From contig NZ_JBEPTK010000006.1 in assembly GCF_040549485.1 (NCBI RefSeq), forward strand, positions 62,001 through 126,000: a stretch of 64,000 nucleotides of DNA. The letters are read 5' to 3'. The notes under the pieces were generated by a model that worked only from the letters and a program-made list of their open reading frames with translations, searched no databases and had not been told where the DNA came from. The stretch comes from Constrictibacter sp. MBR-5. GTDB taxonomy: Bacteria > Pseudomonadota > Alphaproteobacteria > JAJUGE01. Within the stretch, counting starts at the first letter, position 1. Every line of letters starts with the position of its first letter. The translations under genes were made by a program, and so were the position numbers. Shown here piece by piece: positions 62,698 through 64,000 of this stretch.

Positions 62698-62787
62698 ATG
62701 CCGCCAAGGCCCAGCACGCTCAGCATGCTCATCGTCATCGTCTTCGTGATCGCGGCCGTGTTCGTGCTCTGGGTGTCCTTCGGCTGA
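62698..62787 (+). CDS. 29-residue single-helix membrane peptide
   Basis: Begins MPPRPSTLSM and continues as one hydrophobic segment (LIVIVFVIAAVFVLWV) to SFG. An AAGGGAG ribosome site lies about 12 nt before the ATG. It follows the TAXI gene by 66 bp and faces the Rieske gene. The layout (ribosome site, basic start, one TM helix, immediate stop) supports a real small protein. Function unknown. Confidence 0.55.
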   Translation: MPPRPSTLSMLIVIVFVIAAVFVLWVSFG

Positions 62788-62793
62788 GCCTCT

Positions 62794-64000
62794 TCAGGCC
62801 TTTGCTTTGACGCGGCCCAGCGGGTCGCCGAAGCGCTCCATCATCACCTGCTCGAACGAGACCCCCTCCGCGGCGATCCAGCTGCCGGAGCGCAGGCGGA
62901 AGGCATCGTGGCGCCACGGGGCCTCCGGCTCCTGGCCCTCGGCGAGCGCCTTGGCGCCGCCCATCACCGTCCGCCGGAAGCGCATGATCGCCGCGTCGGT
63001 GGCGGTCAGGTTCTCGGTCGTGCGATCCACGATGAAGCCCTGGCTCTCCTGGATCATCGCGTCCTGCTCGGCGAGGCCGCGGACGCCGGTATAGGTCCGG
63101 TCCTTCTGGTCGGCGCGGTCGATCTGGTACTCGTTGCGCCGGTTGCGCAGCGGCACATAGTCCGGGCCGACCTCGCCGATGACGCCGTGGCCGCCCCGGA
63201 ACTTGGCCCGTTCGGCGTCGGTGATCGGCCGCTCCGGGTTCCAGACGTAGGTGTAGATCCAGCACGACAGGTCGTCGATCGGCACGAAGGTGTAGCCGAA
63301 ATAGTTCTCGCCCGGCAGGGTCGAGGGCGTCGTCGCGTGCGCCGGCAGCATGAACTGGGTCGTGCGCCAGTAGATGTCCCTGCCGTCCGCCCGGCGCGCC
63401 CCGCCGATCACGAAGCCGACGTCGTGCGGCAGGATCGAGAAGCGTGGCATCGGATCGTCGCGGATCCACTTCAGCCGCTTCTCGTCGGCCGGCACGTCCG
63501 GGCTCTCGTTCGACGGCACGCTGGGCGCCGGCATGTGCAGGAACGAGAAGTGCGACGTGTCGAGCGCCCCCTCCATCGACTGCGCCCAGTTGCACTCCTG
63601 CAGCTTCTTCGTGACGAACCGGTTCTCGGCCGGGAGCGTCGCGAACTCGAGCTGCGAGAGTTCCGGCACCCGCTCCGGCCATCTCTCCGCCGGGCCCATC
63701 CAGGCCCAGACGATCTCGCCGAACTCGCGCGTCGGATAGGCCGTGATCCGGATCCTGTCCTTGTAGGACGATCCGGGCGGCACGTTCGGCAGGTCGACCG
63801 CCCTGCCCTCCGCGTCGAACTTCCAGCCGTGATAGACGCAGCGCAGGCCGCAGTCCTCGTTGCGGCCGTAATACAGGTCGGCGCCCCGGTGCGGGCAGCG
63901 GCGATCGACGAGGCCGACGCGACCGCTGCTGTCGCGGAAAGCGACCAGATCCTCCCCCATCACCCGGACCCGGATCGGCGGACCGTCCGCCTGCGGCAGT
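62794..64000 (-). CDS. Rieske ring-hydroxylating oxygenase, alpha subunit (N-terminus beyond the window)
   Basis: Phthalate-4,5-dioxygenase-like oxygenase; about 402 residues visible, with the frame open at the right edge. Rieske [2Fe-2S] ligands CPHRGADLYYG and CVYHGWKF. The mononuclear iron region has NWAQSMEGALDTSHFSFLH (two His). An ATG at 63963 lies inside conserved Rieske sequence (RVMGEDLVAFRDSSGR), so the true start is upstream of the edge. It needs a reductase; Fpr is close but on the other strand. Confidence 0.9.
   Translation of the reverse strand, partial: LPQADGPPIRVRVMGEDLVAFRDSSGRVGLVDRRCPHRGADLYYGRNEDCGLRCVYHGWKFDAEGRAVDLPNVPPGSSYKDRIRITAYPTREFGEIVWAWMGPAERWPERVPELSQLEFATLPAENRFVTKKLQECNWAQSMEGALDTSHFSFLHMPAPSVPSNESPDVPADEKRLKWIRDDPMPRFSILPHDVGFVIGGARRADGRDIYWRTTQFMLPAHATTPSTLPGENYFGYTFVPIDDLSCWIYTYVWNPERPITDAERAKFRGGHGVIGEVGPDYVPLRNRRNEYQIDRADQKDRTYTGVRGLAEQDAMIQESQGFIVDRTTENLTATDAAIMRFRRTVMGGAKALAEGQEPEAPWRHDAFRLRSGSWIAAEGVSFEQVMMERFGDPLGRVKAKA

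Overview
The window is a chromosomal segment of a GC-rich alphaproteobacterium, probably Rhodospirillales-like. The pointers are strong G/C codon bias, an alphaproteobacterial-type SOS box (GAAC-N7-GAAC) in front of imuA, and gene families typical of that class. No rRNA, tRNA, CRISPR array, integrase or transposase gene was found. The ends cut through folC (left, C-terminal part present) and a Rieske oxygenase gene (right, N-terminus missing).

Region 1 (1-20.6 kb) is largely housekeeping. It holds the folC end, an HBM-type chemoreceptor, a quinone-oxidoreductase-like dehydrogenase, a TfoX-domain protein, the branched-chain amino acid genes ilvB-ilvH-ilvC with an intrinsic terminator, miaA head-to-head with serB, a DegP/HtrA protease, an aldehyde dehydrogenase and a MaoC hydratase. 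A complete pqqABCDE operon follows; its 30-codon pqqA lies behind a perfect 10-bp dyad. Next come a two-subunit CoA-transferase with a cyclase-family hydrolase, then about 0.5 kb of non-coding DNA crowded with repeats.

Region 2 (20-36.2 kb) holds a gamma-carbonic anhydrase, an EamA exporter, an MFS transporter and an acyl-CoA dehydrogenase. Its main content is one continuous minus-strand urea locus: urtABCDE (urea ABC importer), ureDABCEFG (urease and Ni-insertion proteins), and a LivH-type permease fused to an N-terminal lipoprotein-like domain. A very good sigma-54 -24/-12 element lies about 40 nt before urtA, so the locus is probably controlled by nitrogen status.

Region 3 (36.5-39.5 kb) has a D-hydantoinase-like amidohydrolase, a small DUF454 membrane protein and an SOS-controlled imuA. 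The imuB-dnaE2 part of the mutasome cassette is absent; only an 18-codon ORF overlaps the imuA stop.

Region 4 (39.5-64 kb) looks accessory and catabolic. It has an AMP-forming acyl-CoA ligase, a lone molybdenum-hydroxylase large subunit, a secreted beta-propeller-like protein, a LysE exporter, a Cys-less Asp/Glu-racemase-like protein, three tandem Ldh2-family dehydrogenases, an MFS transporter, two equal-length tandem amidases, an NDUFAF5-like methyltransferase and a split TPP-dependent decarboxylase resembling ComD/ComE. Beyond these lie a VanZ-like protein, a secreted intradiol-dioxygenase-fold protein lacking its Tyr ligands, an acyl-CoA dehydrogenase, an N-acyl-D-amino-acid deacylase, a ferredoxin-NADP reductase, a TAXI solute-binding protein, a 29-residue membrane peptide and a Rieske oxygenase. 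Amide hydrolysis, oxidation of 2-hydroxy acids and non-oxidative decarboxylation of 2-oxo acids recur as themes; the substrate cannot be read from sequence alone. A likely small RNA with its own promoter and terminator lies at about 58.39-58.51 kb.
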